Source: Vermamoeba vermiformis
Taxonomy: Eukaryota; Tubulinea; Echinamoebida
Length of the DNA: 64,000 bases
Direction: 5' to 3'
Assembly: GCA_045837725.1 (NCBI GenBank)
Contig: JBEWZL010000276.1
Coordinates: 124,001 to 188,000 of the forward strand
The notes under the pieces are model-generated. The model was not told the DNA's origin and made no database searches. It saw nothing but the letters and a program-made list of their open reading frames with translations. Each line of letters opens with the position of its first letter. The first letter of the stretch is position 1. This document shows positions 36,101 to 48,190 of this stretch, piece by piece. The translations under genes were made by a program, and so were the position numbers.

Positions 36101-37688
36101 TGAACGTGATTGCTCCGAGCTGAAGCACTTCCAACTTGTGCGTGTTGACATTGAGCAAATGAACATTGCTGTACGTGGATGCTCGATCGAGGGCTCTTAA
36201 GGTTATGAAATCTCCAAAACCAACTACGTCGTTCAAAGCATAAATGCTCGGCAACTCCAGTCGTTCCATGCTGTGCTCGTTAAAGTCGTACAAAAAGACC
36301 AAGAACCCCTGATCTGAACGCGTAACATAAGCTAATTTGTCTCGTGTCATAGCGCGCAGTGATAAGCGAGATTCTCTGGGGTACGGATGTACTGTTGTCA
36401 CTCTCGTGTTCAAGTTGTACGTGGTTACATTTGGCTCGAGAAAGTAGAATAATGTGTCTCTTTCTGTGAATGAAACAGTTGTTCTAACATCCAGCTCGAG
36501 TCGTTGAAACGTGTACCGTAGGTCCAACATGTGAAATCTCTCTTGGCTCCCGGGCAAAACTTCGTTAAACACTACCACACCATTTGCATTGACCGCTGAA
36601 AAAAATGTATTCACATTGTGAGGCAGCACGTGATGTATCTCGAATGGCACGAACGGATTGGTGATTACGTAGCCCGTGCTGAAGCGATAAATGTTTCGAT
36701 TGATAACTACTGCCGCCCGGCCTAGGTTCATGCTTTGTTGAAATGTGTGCAGAATGCCTGTCTCTGGAGCCATTGCTGAATATACATCGACGTGTCTTAG
36801 TCCAAGCATGTATATGTAGCCATCAGAATAAACAGCAGTAATGTATGTCGCGGTAAATGTGACGTTTGAGCTGCTCAATGTCTCCAAATCAATAATTTCC
36901 ATAACTTTTCCAAACGTCGTTATAAGGAATGCGTGAGTTCCGTTTGTAACTCCCAAGTTATACGGGACCTGTCCTGCTGGCAATGGTTCAAACTCGAGTG
37001 TTGTTAAATCCATTATTAGGGTGAACGCTGGAGCATTTTGAAGGTGTCCGAATACAACTGCCTTTGACTCTCCTATGACGACGCTGCTTAGTCGATATGG
37101 TTCGGGAAGTTGTAAGCTCGTCAAACTGTTGTCATTCAGATCGTAGATCTCCAGCACTTGAACATCGCCATTTTCGTCACGGCCGCCAAAGAAAATAATT
37201 ATTAAGCCATTTGAGTCAGCTGAAATACGCCTTCGTGGTTGAGTGAGGTTGAAATAGGTCCATTCACGGGTGGAGGTGTCAAACACAGCCACTTCCGAAG
37301 AGGGTTTGTTGTCGCCATCTATTCCGCCAGCGAAGAATACTTTATCTCCTGATGCAACCAGTGTTATCTCTCTTCTTTGAATTGGTAATGACAGGGGCAA
37401 AAAGCAACCTAAAAATTACCAGATGAGCGAATCCAGCATAAAGCATTTTAAAAAAATGGACAGATACAGTAGCTTGGATATAGATGCTTTAAAACATTAA
37501 ATAATTTATCATCCGGCTTCTAGTTAGTCCGCATCTGGGTCAGACAAAACGTTTTTTTTTTGATGACCACTTACTCTTCGAAAGGCACAAAAATAATACA
37601 AATGCAATGATAGTCGTCAGTATTTTTTCTAAAATTATTAATTAAAACTCGGAATGACGATTATTGCAACCGATTATTTACCAGACAT
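33118..37688 (-). CDS. Receptor kinase 2: Kelch propeller, Ig-like, TM, TKL kinase
   Basis: Exons 37682-37688, 37575-37628, 33943-37408 and 33118-33871 give 1426 residues. The first coding exon is only 7 nt. The signal peptide is KILTTIIAFVLFLCLS. Kelch-like blades start at once (DKVFFAGGIDG, REWTYF, IIFFGG) and run to about residue 700. Ig-like modules follow (YQWTHEGQAI with DGMYRV, YTWTIDG with CAYASNPSG, HVWYVNGV). The membrane span (YGVVLLVIGVFLGVAVFIVV) lies at about 955-980. The juxtamembrane domain contains IYAPQSPKYEVTVEP. The TKL kinase begins at the split Gly-rich loop (LGGGGFGSVV) and has AVKKLL, HRDIKPQNIL, DFGTSRF and APEAL, so it should be active. From about 33118 to 35390 it is almost identical to receptor kinase 3, including the intron; further 5' most of the propeller diverges. 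Confidence 0.88.
33911..33930. repeat. 10-bp direct duplication inside a receptor kinase intron
   Basis: The unit GTCATCACGT occurs twice in tandem at 33911-33920 and 33921-33930 in the last intron of receptor kinase 2. The equivalent intron of receptor kinase 3 (38634-38694) has a single related unit, which accounts for the 10-nt length difference between the introns. It is a recent slippage-type change. Confidence 0.8.
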
Positions 37689-37879
37689 TCGTGCTTCTTA
37701 TTTCTATACCATTTGACATGTAAATAATAGTCAATTGTTGTTTGATGCATTCGCCAAACAATGGGATTGAAAATGGTTTGCGCCTGATGATTTTGACGTT
37801 TGACATTCCGACCCTGGTTTACTTGGTTGGGAGGAGCCAATTGTAACTAACGCAAACGGACGTCGAGCCGATTGAGTCA

Positions 37880-40800
37880 TTATTTAATATTTGATAGTCG
37901 TTGTACAATAACATTAATTGAAGGACGTTGTTTTGGTTCGTGTTGCCAACAATCTTCAATCAGTTTCACCAAAGATGGATCGATATCGTGCCCATGAGGG
38001 AATGGAAGTCGATTGCCTGATTTGACATGTTGTTCGATGTCTGAGTCCCATTTGAACTCTTTGAACGGCACTTGTTCGAACAACACTGACCACATCAGCA
38101 CTGCAAAACTGTAAACATCTGCACTCTTGTCAATGCGTGGATTGCGACCGAGTGCTTCTGGTGCCATGAATGCAATTGTGCCAACGTTCTTTGTGATCGT
38201 TGTGGGGTCGTCAGCGATGAACCTTGATGTGCCAAAGTCAGTCAGTTTCACATGCACTGCTGCTCTTGTCTCGAGTGAGAACACGAGAATGTTTTGAGGC
38301 TTGATGTCGCGATGAATCACTCCGTTCGAATGAAGGAACTGCAATGCTTTGGCAGTCTCCAACAAGCACATCACTTTGAACTGCACTGATAGCGACTGCT
38401 TCTCCATCACACTCGCAAGACTGCCAAGAGGTGCGTACTCGATCACAATCGCCAAACTCTCTGTGATATTCGATGCACCAACGAACTGAACAATGTTGGG
38501 ATGTCGCAAGCTCTTCATCAGTGTCACTTCTCGTTCGAACTCGATCTTCATATCATCGGTCAGATATTGACTCAGAAGCTTCTTCACGGCCACTTCTTGA
38601 CCTCGATACACTCCTCGCACAACTGAACCGAATCTGTGGTGAAGTGTAAGTTCGTGTCAAAGTGTCAAAGATGTCATCGCGTGTCACAACTTACCCTCCA
38701 CCTCCAAGGAACTCTCCACTCATCTCAATCTCTTCAAGATCGATCCACGTCGACATCTTACTGTCAAGTTTGAATTCGATGGCTGAATAGATCTTGTGTT
38801 GTTCGAGAACAACGATCAGAACGACTTTGCATCTCGTTGTCATTCTCATTCGCACTGACACTGTCACTGAGTGAGATTCGCCTCCTTCGAGGTACAATGT
38901 CTCGGGCTCAACAGTCACTTCGTACTTGGGTGATTGAGGTGCATAAATGTCAATCTTTGTTCCTGAGATGAGCTTCTCTGTCAAGATTGTCGATTTCTTG
39001 GTCTTCTTTGGTGTTCGCGATGATATCTGAAGCTCTTTGTTGAAGTTCATCTCAATCTCGAGTGGCTCTCCTTTCTCAACGAACTTCAGTTGTGAGGTAT
39101 CGATATTGACAGGGAGACTGTCAAGTGACTTGTATGAGAAGTCTTCGCTTGGTTTCCATTGCCACGTTGTCTTGTTGATGATCGGCATCGATTCTTTCAT
39201 CAACGAGTCAGTCTTTGCATTGGAGAGGAGTGCTGAGAGTTCAACTTCTTTGTCTTGACTTCGGTTCAGTTTCTTGCGTTGCAGCACGACGACGACAATG
39301 AACACTGCAACACCCAAGAACACACCAATGACCAACAACACAACACCGTAAACTGGAAGTGGTGACACTTGTTCGAAACTGAATCTGCGTGACTCGATGA
39401 GACTGTTTCCGCATGTTGCAACAACGTAGTATTGATACATGGCCATTGAAGGTGACAACTCGACTGAGAATGTGCTGCTTCGTGTTTCTGCTTGTGTCAC
39501 ATTGACTCCGTTAACAAACCACACGTGACTCGTGCAGGTTTGTTCCAGGATATCCACACTCAGCTCCACGGTTGTATTGGAGAACCATGTTGGTGGAGTT
39601 GTTGATGGAAGTGGTCCTCTGATCACTGAGTCGAGTTCGAGCATCTTCACCCTTGCACACGATTGTGTCTGGCCTGATGGATTGGATGCGTACGCACACA
39701 CCAACGCGCGAGTGTTACACGGCATGTGACTGGTTGATATGCTTAAAGTGGGAGAGGAGTTGGTATCAACTGTCACTCCGTCAATGGTCCACGTGTACTC
39801 TACAGCCACGCCATTGGCTTCAATCGGAAGCTCCTCCACACGATCACACAATACCACAGAGTCTTTCAATGGGACACTGAACATTGGCACATCGTGAACT
39901 GTCAGTCTCGCTTGGTGAACAATGTGAAAGTTGCAATGATCGAGCATGTCAACACGATACATTCCATCTGAGTGCATTGTCACATTGTCGAGGATCAGTG
40001 CGGGATTGCCATCTTGAATGGCTTGCCCTTCATGGGTCCATTGATATCGTAGTGGAGGACCTGCAGTGGTCACTGTGAGGTTGGTTGATTGGCCAATGAA
40101 TAGCTCCTTGCCGTTGAACCCTTCGAGCAAGGTCGATAACGGCATTATGTAAGGTGTCGTGCGTTCTACGTTGACAAAAAGATAGTTCGAAACTGTGCCA
40201 ATCAACGAGTCAATAGATGGTAACGTAAGGAAGGTCCAGTCTCCTGTTGTAACTTCGTAGATTGTGACGGTGACGATGCCTACGCCAGGCGGATGTGATT
40301 GTACAATAAGCTTCGAGCCCAAAGTGGTCATTGTCGCTAAGTCGGAGACTGGGAAAGGAAGTGTTGTGATGGCGCCTGTCTTGACATCGACTGCATCGAT
40401 TGTAATTGATCGGCCAATGAATAGTTTGTCGCCTATTGCAGCTAGTATCACTCTGTTTGAGTACAATGTGCGAGGCAGCACAACAGATCTCCACGTGAGG
40501 TGCGTCGTGTCGAACAACTCCACGGGTTGAGTTTGCGTCAAGCTCAGTCCTGTAAAGGCTGCGTAGTTGCCAACCACTGCCATTTGTAGTCTTGACATAG
40601 GTGCTGCGAATTGGTGTGTTCTGATGTTGCTACTCCGAACATCAATCGTGTACGCCAAGTCTCCGTCCATTCGCGTTGCAAACAGAACGTCATTAGCCGC
40701 ATGAATCGAAGTCCATTGCCCATTAATGGGAAACTCGCGCAACGCTCTTCTTTCCACAACATCGTATAGAACAACGCTGGATGAAGCTAGCACGGCCAAA

Positions 40801-42398
40801 ATATTGTCCTTGTAAAGGGTGGCGTGTATTGCGGCAAGAGGCACTGTTGTTAAGCTGTTTTCATTGATGTCGAACAAATGAATGGTAAGCGTGGCCAGGC
40901 CCTGTGTCACGCTCATAAAGGCCACTAAATCTCCAAAAGCTACGGCAGCTTGGACTGTGTTAATGGGCAAGTCTATGGTGTCCACGCTCTGACTATCAAA
41001 GTCGTATAAAAAAACTGAAACTTGTCCAATGAACTGCGATACATAGGCAAGCTTGTGATCCATTAGAACGTAAATAGGATACTGGCTACGAAATCTGTCT
41101 CCAGCTGCTGGATGCACTGTCAAACTTCTCGAGTTGAAGTCGTACGTGGTGATGCTTGGCTCTTGAAAGAAGAATATAACGTCGCGCGATATGAAAGTGG
41201 CACGTGTCGAGAGTGTCAGAAGCGGCGTAAGTGTATAGCGTGTGTTGAACACGGAAAATTGTCCGTTGTCAAGTCTCGCGAATATCATTCCATTTGCAGC
41301 AGCTGACATGTCAAAATGGGTATTCTGCGGCAAGTTATGCTGTATTTCCAATTCCAAGAACGGATCAATGATGGTGTAACCTGAGCCAATCCGATAAATC
41401 TTCTGATTTATAACGACTGTCGCTGTCGCACTGCGCGCTCTACTTTGTCGATACATGTAGGTGATGGTATTGCCGGTTGTCGTTGAATAAAGAATGGCTC
41501 GCCTTGGTCCAAGAAAATAAACAAATCCATCCGAATAAATGACTTGAAGTGTTGCAGCCACGTTCATGACAACCACATCCGATATTGTCAGGGTCTCCAA
41601 GTCAACAATATAGATCATATCGCCAGTTCTTGTAATTAAAAATGCGTGAGTTTCGTTGGTCGCTCCTACATAATATGGATTTATGGATCTTGTTTCTAGT
41701 GGTGTAAACTCCAACGTTGTTAAATCAAGTATTAACGGTGGTACTATTGGTGTAGTTTCGTGAGCATTTCCAAATATGATCGCCTTGGACTGTCCCATAA
41801 TGACTCTATTATATCGATATTGTTCAGGGATTAGAGTGCTTGTCAAGCTGTCACTGTTCAGATCGTAGATCTCAATAACTCTACTATCAACATTAGATTC
41901 GCCTATTCCTCCGACAAATATAATTTTTGAGCCATATGAGTCAGCTGAAATACGCCTTCGTGGTTGAGTGAGGTTGAAGTGGGTCCATTCGTGCGTGGAG
42001 GTGTCAAACACAGCCACCTCAGAAGAGAGTTTGTTGTTGCCATCTATTCCACCAGCGAAGAATACTTTATCTCCTGCTGCGACCAGTGTTATCTCTCTTC
42101 TTTGATTTGGTAATGAAAAGGGTAAAAAGCAACCTAAAAATTACCAGATGAGCCAATCCGATCGCAATAATTAGCAATCGCTGATACAAATTTACTATGC
42201 TTTAAATAATAATTTGCAAAAAACCAGGGTCACAAAATTATCGAATCCGATTTTTTGTTTGGATCTGCTTACCACTCGACAAAGGCAACAATAATAAACA
42301 TGCCACGACGTATATTATTATAGTGTCGCCTAAAATTATATTATAATTAGTAAAACCCAAGCTCCAGCTTAACTTAACGCCGTCACTGTACCTGTCAT
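37880..42398 (-). CDS. Receptor kinase 3: Kelch propeller, Ig-like, TM, TKL kinase
   Basis: Exons 42392-42398, 42272-42328, 38695-42133 and 37880-38633 give 1418 residues, a tandem copy of receptor kinase 2 only 191 nt downstream of that gene's start. The signal peptide has IYVVACLLLLPLSSG. The first propeller blades match copy 2 closely (REITLVAAGDKVFFAGG), the middle of the propeller is much changed, and from about 40140 to the stop the two are nearly identical again (Ig-like part, membrane span GVVLLVIGVFLGVAVF, juxtamembrane IYAPQSPKYEV, kinase HRDIKPQNIL and DFGTSRF). Kinase differences are conservative (NITES for NVKES, DIDPSLVKLIED for EIDASLVALIEE). The frame is intact throughout, so both copies look functional. 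Confidence 0.88.
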
Positions 42399-42541
42399 AC
42401 TGCAGCTTTGTCTTTTATCAATAATAGTATGTCTCGCATATGTACGACATCTAATACGGTTGCTTTGGTGTTGTAGAAATCTTAATAAAAATGATTTGTA
42501 TTTTTTTGGTCTAATTTTTTCCTTCCCAGTGCCAGTACTAT

Positions 42542-45500
42542 TTATTTGCTTTCCTCTTTTGGTTTGGCAACGATATTATCATTTGCTGTAGTTGCAGCCT
42601 TTTCGTCATTTTGCGCCAGTTGAGCCAAATTGACGTGCGCCAAAAGATTAGCCGACGTGCTCTGATGGTGATGATAAGCCGCATCGTTCATCGAAGGAAT
42701 AGGTGCTTTGTCAGGGTGCACCGTTTTCAAATGGAAACTGAACGGTCTGTACGAGGCATCATCTTGCGGTCGAGATCTGCATCGAGATTCAGTTAGCAGC
42801 TGCTAATTGCACTTACTTTAGCCCAAGTGACTTACCTCATCAAATCGACGACGGGGATAAGATGTTCCCATCGTTGTTTCTTGGGCACACGACGCTTGAA
42901 GTCCATATTGGGAATCAGATCTGCGAATGGAATAAACTCGAAATCACCTCCGTTGATGCCAATTGCGCCAAACAACTCTTTGCCCGACTTGAAATATTCG
43001 TCCATTTTATCGACGGCGTATTGGGCAAACTCAGCGCCACGAAGGCGGTCCATTGGCGAAGGCGAATAGCCCTAGTTAATGTTAGTACGCACGAGATCTG
43101 TGAATTACACGCACCTGTTGCAAGTGACCAAGGATAGTGTGACGCACGTCAAAGAATCCTTTGCCCTCCTCGGTAAAGATCTTCGACAAGATGTCAGTTG
43201 TGTAAGTCTCGCTCGCCCTCTCGCTGTTAATGACCAAGCTCGTCGTCTTGCACATTTTGAATCTCTTTTTCATGCGGTCGACGTCATCAGCCAATTGTCG
43301 TAGAGTAATGCCGTGTTCAGGAGTGTAACATAACTGTGCACCACCAGCGATGGAGCCACAAATGCCCAAATAGCCGCAGTTGCCACCCATGACTTCCATA
43401 ATGAACACACGAGCACGCGATGCCACTGCACTCAGCTTGACTTTATCGGCACTCTAGTGATAGTGGTTAGCACTGTGTTGATATAAAATGATAAGGCTTA
43501 CTTCGACAATGCAGTTCAACGCTGTGTCAGATCCGATGGACACGTCAGTTCCCGGCACGTTGTTGCTGACAGTAGCAGGAACGCAAATGATGGGAATGTT
43601 GAATTCAGGGTACTTCTCTTTGTTCTTGTGAAGGGCAATGGCTGCAGCATAACCTTCCCAACCACCGATAAGCAGCATTCCCTAGCAAAGTTATTAGCCA
43701 ACCAAGAATGTATATCTTCCGGCTTACCTTTATCTCGTACTGCTTGAAGCACTTGGCAATCTTTTCGAACTCTTCGTCTGTACTTGGAATAGTTCTGTTT
43801 GTACCTAACAAAGAGCCTCCAATGTTTGACCAGCTATTCAAAGAGTTGGAGATCAGATTTAGTGCACGTGCTAACTTTGCAACTTACCCGTTCACGCTGA
43901 GCCATTGAAGCTCTTCAGGCGCGTCACCTCCATCGAGGATATCCTTAATTCCGTTGTAGAGAGCCATAGGTCGGTAACCCTTGTTGATCAGCATTCTCGT
44001 AGCACAACGAACGGCGCTGTTCATGCCGGGCGCAGGAGCTCCAATGTGGGTGATAGCAATTGCAGGTTTCTAAACAATTAGCTCTTTATAGTATAATAAG
44101 AGTGGCTTACCTTGACAGAATCGGGTAAAATGACCGGAGCAGATCGCGTCAAAACAAAAAGCGTCTTCAAAGCGTTGTTAAATACTGGACCTCGTAGCTG
44201 CATAGCCTTCTCGTATTCTCCGTCGCGAATTGCCTGGCCAACAGATTGAGTCTACATAACAAACCGTTAGCTCCATCCGGAAGATCTTTGCCGATCCGCA
44301 AAATAAGTTCAAGCTCCACAGCTGGCAGGCAAAATAGCCCTCGATGGAGGTTAAAATAGAAGGGATAAAAGCAAAAAAGAGAAAGAGCACAACACCTCCG
44401 ATTCCCAGGTAGTCTCCTACCCCAGTACTAAGAAGGCCTGAACAAGCTTAACTTCGCTGATCGGACGGGAAGCGGTGCATTCTTGTTAGTGTGGTCGTGC
44501 CCGAGTGCCAACGCAATTTCAAACGAAGGTCACTACTTGCGACCATTGGACTGCTCTTACCATTTTTACGGCCTCCATCAGGTTGGATCGCACGACCTTG
44601 GATCCGCGAATACCAATCAACGTGTGTTGGAAGCCTGGTTTAGCGTCCAATATGGCTTCTACTGCCTCCATACCCATTTGAGTACTCTACGCGCCTCATT
44701 AATACTTGACCACTATTAAGCCTATTATTACGTACCAACAGTCTGTCGTAGAAACATGGAGTTCCACCGCGCTGGATGTGACCCAAAATTGTGACACGTG
44801 CTTCCATCTTCAAATCTCCTTCAATAACGTCCTTCACTTCATTGGCTGTGATGATCTTTCCTTTCGTGTCGCGTGCTCCTTCAGCAATAATAATGACACT
44901 CATTCGCTTGCCGCGGTCACGGCCCTTCTGAACTGATTTGCACATCTTTTCTTTCCATGTCTCGTCGTTAGGGAACTCGGGCACGAGAACATAATCACTG
45001 CCTGTGGCCAAACAAGCTGCGATAGCCTTAGATCCAGTCAGTCAAACACGCGTACTAACGCATGCATAAAACTACTCACCAAATAACCACAATCGCGGCC
45101 CATAACTTCAACGACGAATGTGCGTTGATGTGATGCAGCAGTAGTCATCAATGAGTCAATGCACTCGATAATTCGATGCAAGGCTGACGCTGCACCGATC
45201 GTCATATCTGTGCCCCACATGTCATTGTCAATTGAGCCAACCATACCAACTACATAGAAATTCTTTTGGTGTTCCTGCAAATATTACGAGCGTCAATTTC
45301 GTTTCGTCAATTACGCTGTGCGGATCGCACCAAGAAATATCGCTTAAAACCACTCATTAATTTTAAACATTAGGGCTCCTTCAGCTCTATGTTTAGTCTG
45401 CTTATTGTATTGTATATTGATACTTACGTAGGAATATTTGGAAATTTTTCCTTCTTTGTACAATTCTTCGACGTACTCGGGCCATTCTCGACTCAAAATA

Positions 45501-46085
45501 TCCGCGCCAGTCAAGCTGCCGTCACCACCAATGCACACTAAGCGGTCAATGCCAATTTCGAGTAAATTTTGTGCTGCTTTTTTGCGTCCTTCTCGTGTTC
45601 TAAATTCAGGACAGCGAGACGTGCCAATCATCGTGCCTCCCTGAAGAAAATTTTTCAATTTGAGTTCCAGCCCAAGGACTATATTTGGCAAATTTGTAAT
45701 GTCTAACACTCACTTTTTCTAAAAAGCCCGAGACATCGTCCCACATAAGCCGTCTAATGAAAGATCCACCGGATACCATGCCATTGTACCCTTCAAAAAT
45801 TGCGTACGGCTCAGCGCCTTGAAATATTATTAGTACATATAATATTGGCAATATAGCGAAATAGGTGTCGATTATTATTTTATTTTACGAATATTTTCAA
45901 AAATTTTCGTTGGACTGGTCTTCAATCGCTTAGATACGACGTGCAAACGTACCTGACAATATTCCTCGACGAACGATAGCACGGACTGCTGCATTCATGC
46001 CAGAGCAATCGCCTCCGCTCGTCATAAAGCAAAACCGGATGGGTGGCTTCACCGACCCATCAGTGGCTTGTTGTTGCTGTGCCAT
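42542..46085 (-). CDS. PFK: ATP-dependent 6-phosphofructokinase, two-half eukaryotic type
   Basis: Thirteen exons (45953-46085, 45714-45817, 45428-45640, 45080-45274, 44736-45026, 44561-44686, 44111-44251, 43888-44069, 43728-43833, 43502-43681, 43115-43453, 42836-43071, 42542-42776) give 826 residues. It phosphorylates fructose 6-phosphate in glycolysis. The N-terminal half keeps the active-site motifs: [30 protein letters not shown] with the catalytic Asp, [10 protein letters not shown] and LGHIQRGG. The C-terminal half is the duplicated regulatory copy ([43 protein letters not shown]), as in fungi, animals and amoebae. A Gln/Ala/Asn-rich tail ends the protein. The sixth intron in coding order (44252-44560) is 309 nt long and contains a 5S rRNA gene on the same strand. 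The gene is divergent from eIF3i. Confidence 0.95.
44373..44378 (-). terminator. Polymerase III terminator of the 5S gene
   Basis: A run of six Ts on the minus strand begins 7 nt after the 5S 3' end and is preceded by a shorter T-rich stretch. This is the usual stop signal for polymerase III. Confidence 0.75.
44385..44502 (-). rRNA. 5S ribosomal RNA gene inside a PFK intron
   Basis: Read on the minus strand, this 118-nt segment matches a eukaryotic 5S rRNA in order. The 5' end GGGCACGAC pairs with the 3' end GTTGTGCTC (nine pairs including G-T). GCGAAGTTAAGC corresponds to the box A region. CAGGCC, TTAGTACTGGG, GTAGGAGAC and CCTGGGAATCGG match the loop and box C regions. A T run follows immediately. 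The length is normal for 5S. It lies wholly within the intron 44252-44560 of phosphofructokinase and is transcribed in the same direction, so polymerase II also reads through it. Box A and box C look intact, so it is probably functional, although nothing here shows whether other 5S copies exist. Confidence 0.93.
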
Positions 46086-46269
46086 CGTAAAGATATATGA
46101 GTACTCTACAATGTGTTAATAAATTTTAAATGATAATTGCCGGTCTCAAAATTAATTTTACCGTTAGAAGTCGCGGCTTAACTGGATCGTGACTTAATTG
46201 TTGGTAACGTGAAAAAACGAGTTTTGTGGTACTTGTGTGTATAATAAGAAGTAGTGAACCACATATAAA

Positions 46270-47938
46270 ATGGTATTTATCGTAGAATAATTAATATGGA
46301 CGCATTGCATAATTGTCGAAGATAATCTATGTGGATTTTAGAGATTCGACCGTTTTAGTCAATAATCTGTGCAACGATTAATTAGATTGTATTATAGATT
46401 CGCCCTCTCTTATTAAAAGGTCACGAGAAGTCGATCACTCAAATCGCTTACAACCGCGAAGGAGATTTGCTGTTCTCAGCTAGTAGAGCCGAGTTTATCA
46501 CCGTATGGTGGGCTGACAATGGTGAACGTATTGGTACTTATCACGGTCACAATGGTGCTGTTTGGTTCCTTGATGTTTCTCGTATCCTTTTATTCCAACC
46601 ATTTTATTAGATCGAAAAATTACAATAATTATTATATTTTTTCCTTGACCTTCTAAAATTACAGAGGATTCAAAGAGACTGTTGACTTGCTCAGCAGATA
46701 GCAGTGCTAAAATTTGGAACGTTGAAAATGGCAGAGAACTTGCTCACTTCCCTCACCGGTAAGATCCGATCTGAAAATTTTCTCTGCTCGTTATAATTCA
46801 CCAATGTCTCGATGCTTATTTTCGAATATATAGATACCCTGTAAGAAGCTGCGGTTGGGGTCATGGAGCAAAAATGTTTTTGACAGCGACAGATCAAGTC
46901 ATGGGTGCTACTCCCGTGATCAGTCTTTTCAAAGTTGCTGATGATCCTCGAGATCGTAAGTATTATTTTATATAATTATTTTAGTAAGATCAACGTGTAT
47001 TAATGCGGCACTTAAAGAAAACGACACTCCCATCCGCGAAATTCCTGGCCCTGGTTTGCACAAGATCTACCACGCTGTTTTTGGCCCTAACAACGAGACT
47101 ATTTATACTTGCAATGAAGACGGTACTATCAGAGTTTACGACACTGAGGTAAGGCTTATTTTTCGTAAACTGGATCCGCTCGTTCGATAAAATTTCCTCG
47201 TTTGCATTTTTACTAACAAATTGATAATACATAGACCGGCAAACAAACCAACGTTGTTACCGTGCACAAGAAGGCTGTGAACAGAATGCAATTCGACAAA
47301 TACCAATTAACTTTCATTACCGCTAGCAGAGACGGTACTGCTCGTTTGTTTGACACTAAGAGCTTGCAAAATTTGAAGACTTACGACGCTGGTCGACCTG
47401 TCAATGCTGCTAGCATGTCATCGATTAAGGACCACGTAAGTACCTCACTTTGACACGCAGCCTAATCATTCATAATTCACTGAACAAATCGGCGTACCTC
47501 AATAATTATCAACACTGCCGCCAATAATATTATTATGCTATACGATATTGTTAATTATATTAGTTATTGAGTGACGATATCGTAAAGTTGCGAGTGCGCG
47601 TGGATCTGGTTCTAACGAAATTTTGTTTGCAGATTATTCTTGGAGGAGGAGAAGCAGCTATTAATGTAACCTTGACCAAGTTGGACACCACTCAATTCAA
47701 GACTCGATTCTTCCACAAGATCTACGAAACTGAATTGGGTTCATTGATGGGTCACTTCGGTCCTGTCAACGCTTTGACATTCAGTCCTGACGGCAAGGGC
47801 TTTGCTTCAGGAGGAGAAGACGGTTACGTCAGATTGCACCACTTTGACCAGAGCTACTACGAGCCTGATGACGACGAGACTTGGAGCCCTGCTCGCGAGA
47901 TGAACTTTGGTACCACCATTAACAATAAGGACGCTTAA
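46270..47938 (+). CDS. EIF3I: Translation initiation factor eIF3 subunit i
   Basis: Seven exons (46270-46272, 46398-46581, 46665-46758, 46834-46955, 47018-47148, 47235-47435, 47633-47938) give 346 residues. The seven-bladed WD40 propeller matches eIF3i along its length: [18 protein letters not shown] at the start, [65 protein letters not shown], and [11 protein letters not shown] with ASGGEDGY at the end. In the known complex eIF3i sits with eIF3b and eIF3g on the 40S subunit. The start is unusual. No ATG lies in the second exon before IRPLLL, and an ATG directly before a GT donor at 46273 restores M-IRPLLL, so the first coding exon would be the start codon alone. This start is inferred from family alignment. 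Confidence 0.9.
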
Positions 47939-48190
47939 GACCTTCCTTATTAATTGAAAAGAAAACGAGCGGTAATTTTTTGAGGTTATTTTGCCGCTTG
48001 TTTTCGAAATAGTATGAAGATCTAAAACCTTAATGAGCGATTTTGTTGGACTAAAATTAATATAAATAAAATTCCATGCGATTAAAAATGACTACTAGAG
48101 GTTAAATATTAAACAGATTTTTTCTATTTTATTTTACACGTTCGCTCTTGAATTTTTTTTTCTCGATCCAGTTGGCACTTTGCACGGGTC

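Noticed and set aside
47436-47632. Possible snoRNA in the longest eIF3i intron
   Set aside because: Only partial box matches (GTGACGA) in the wrong order, with no closing stem.
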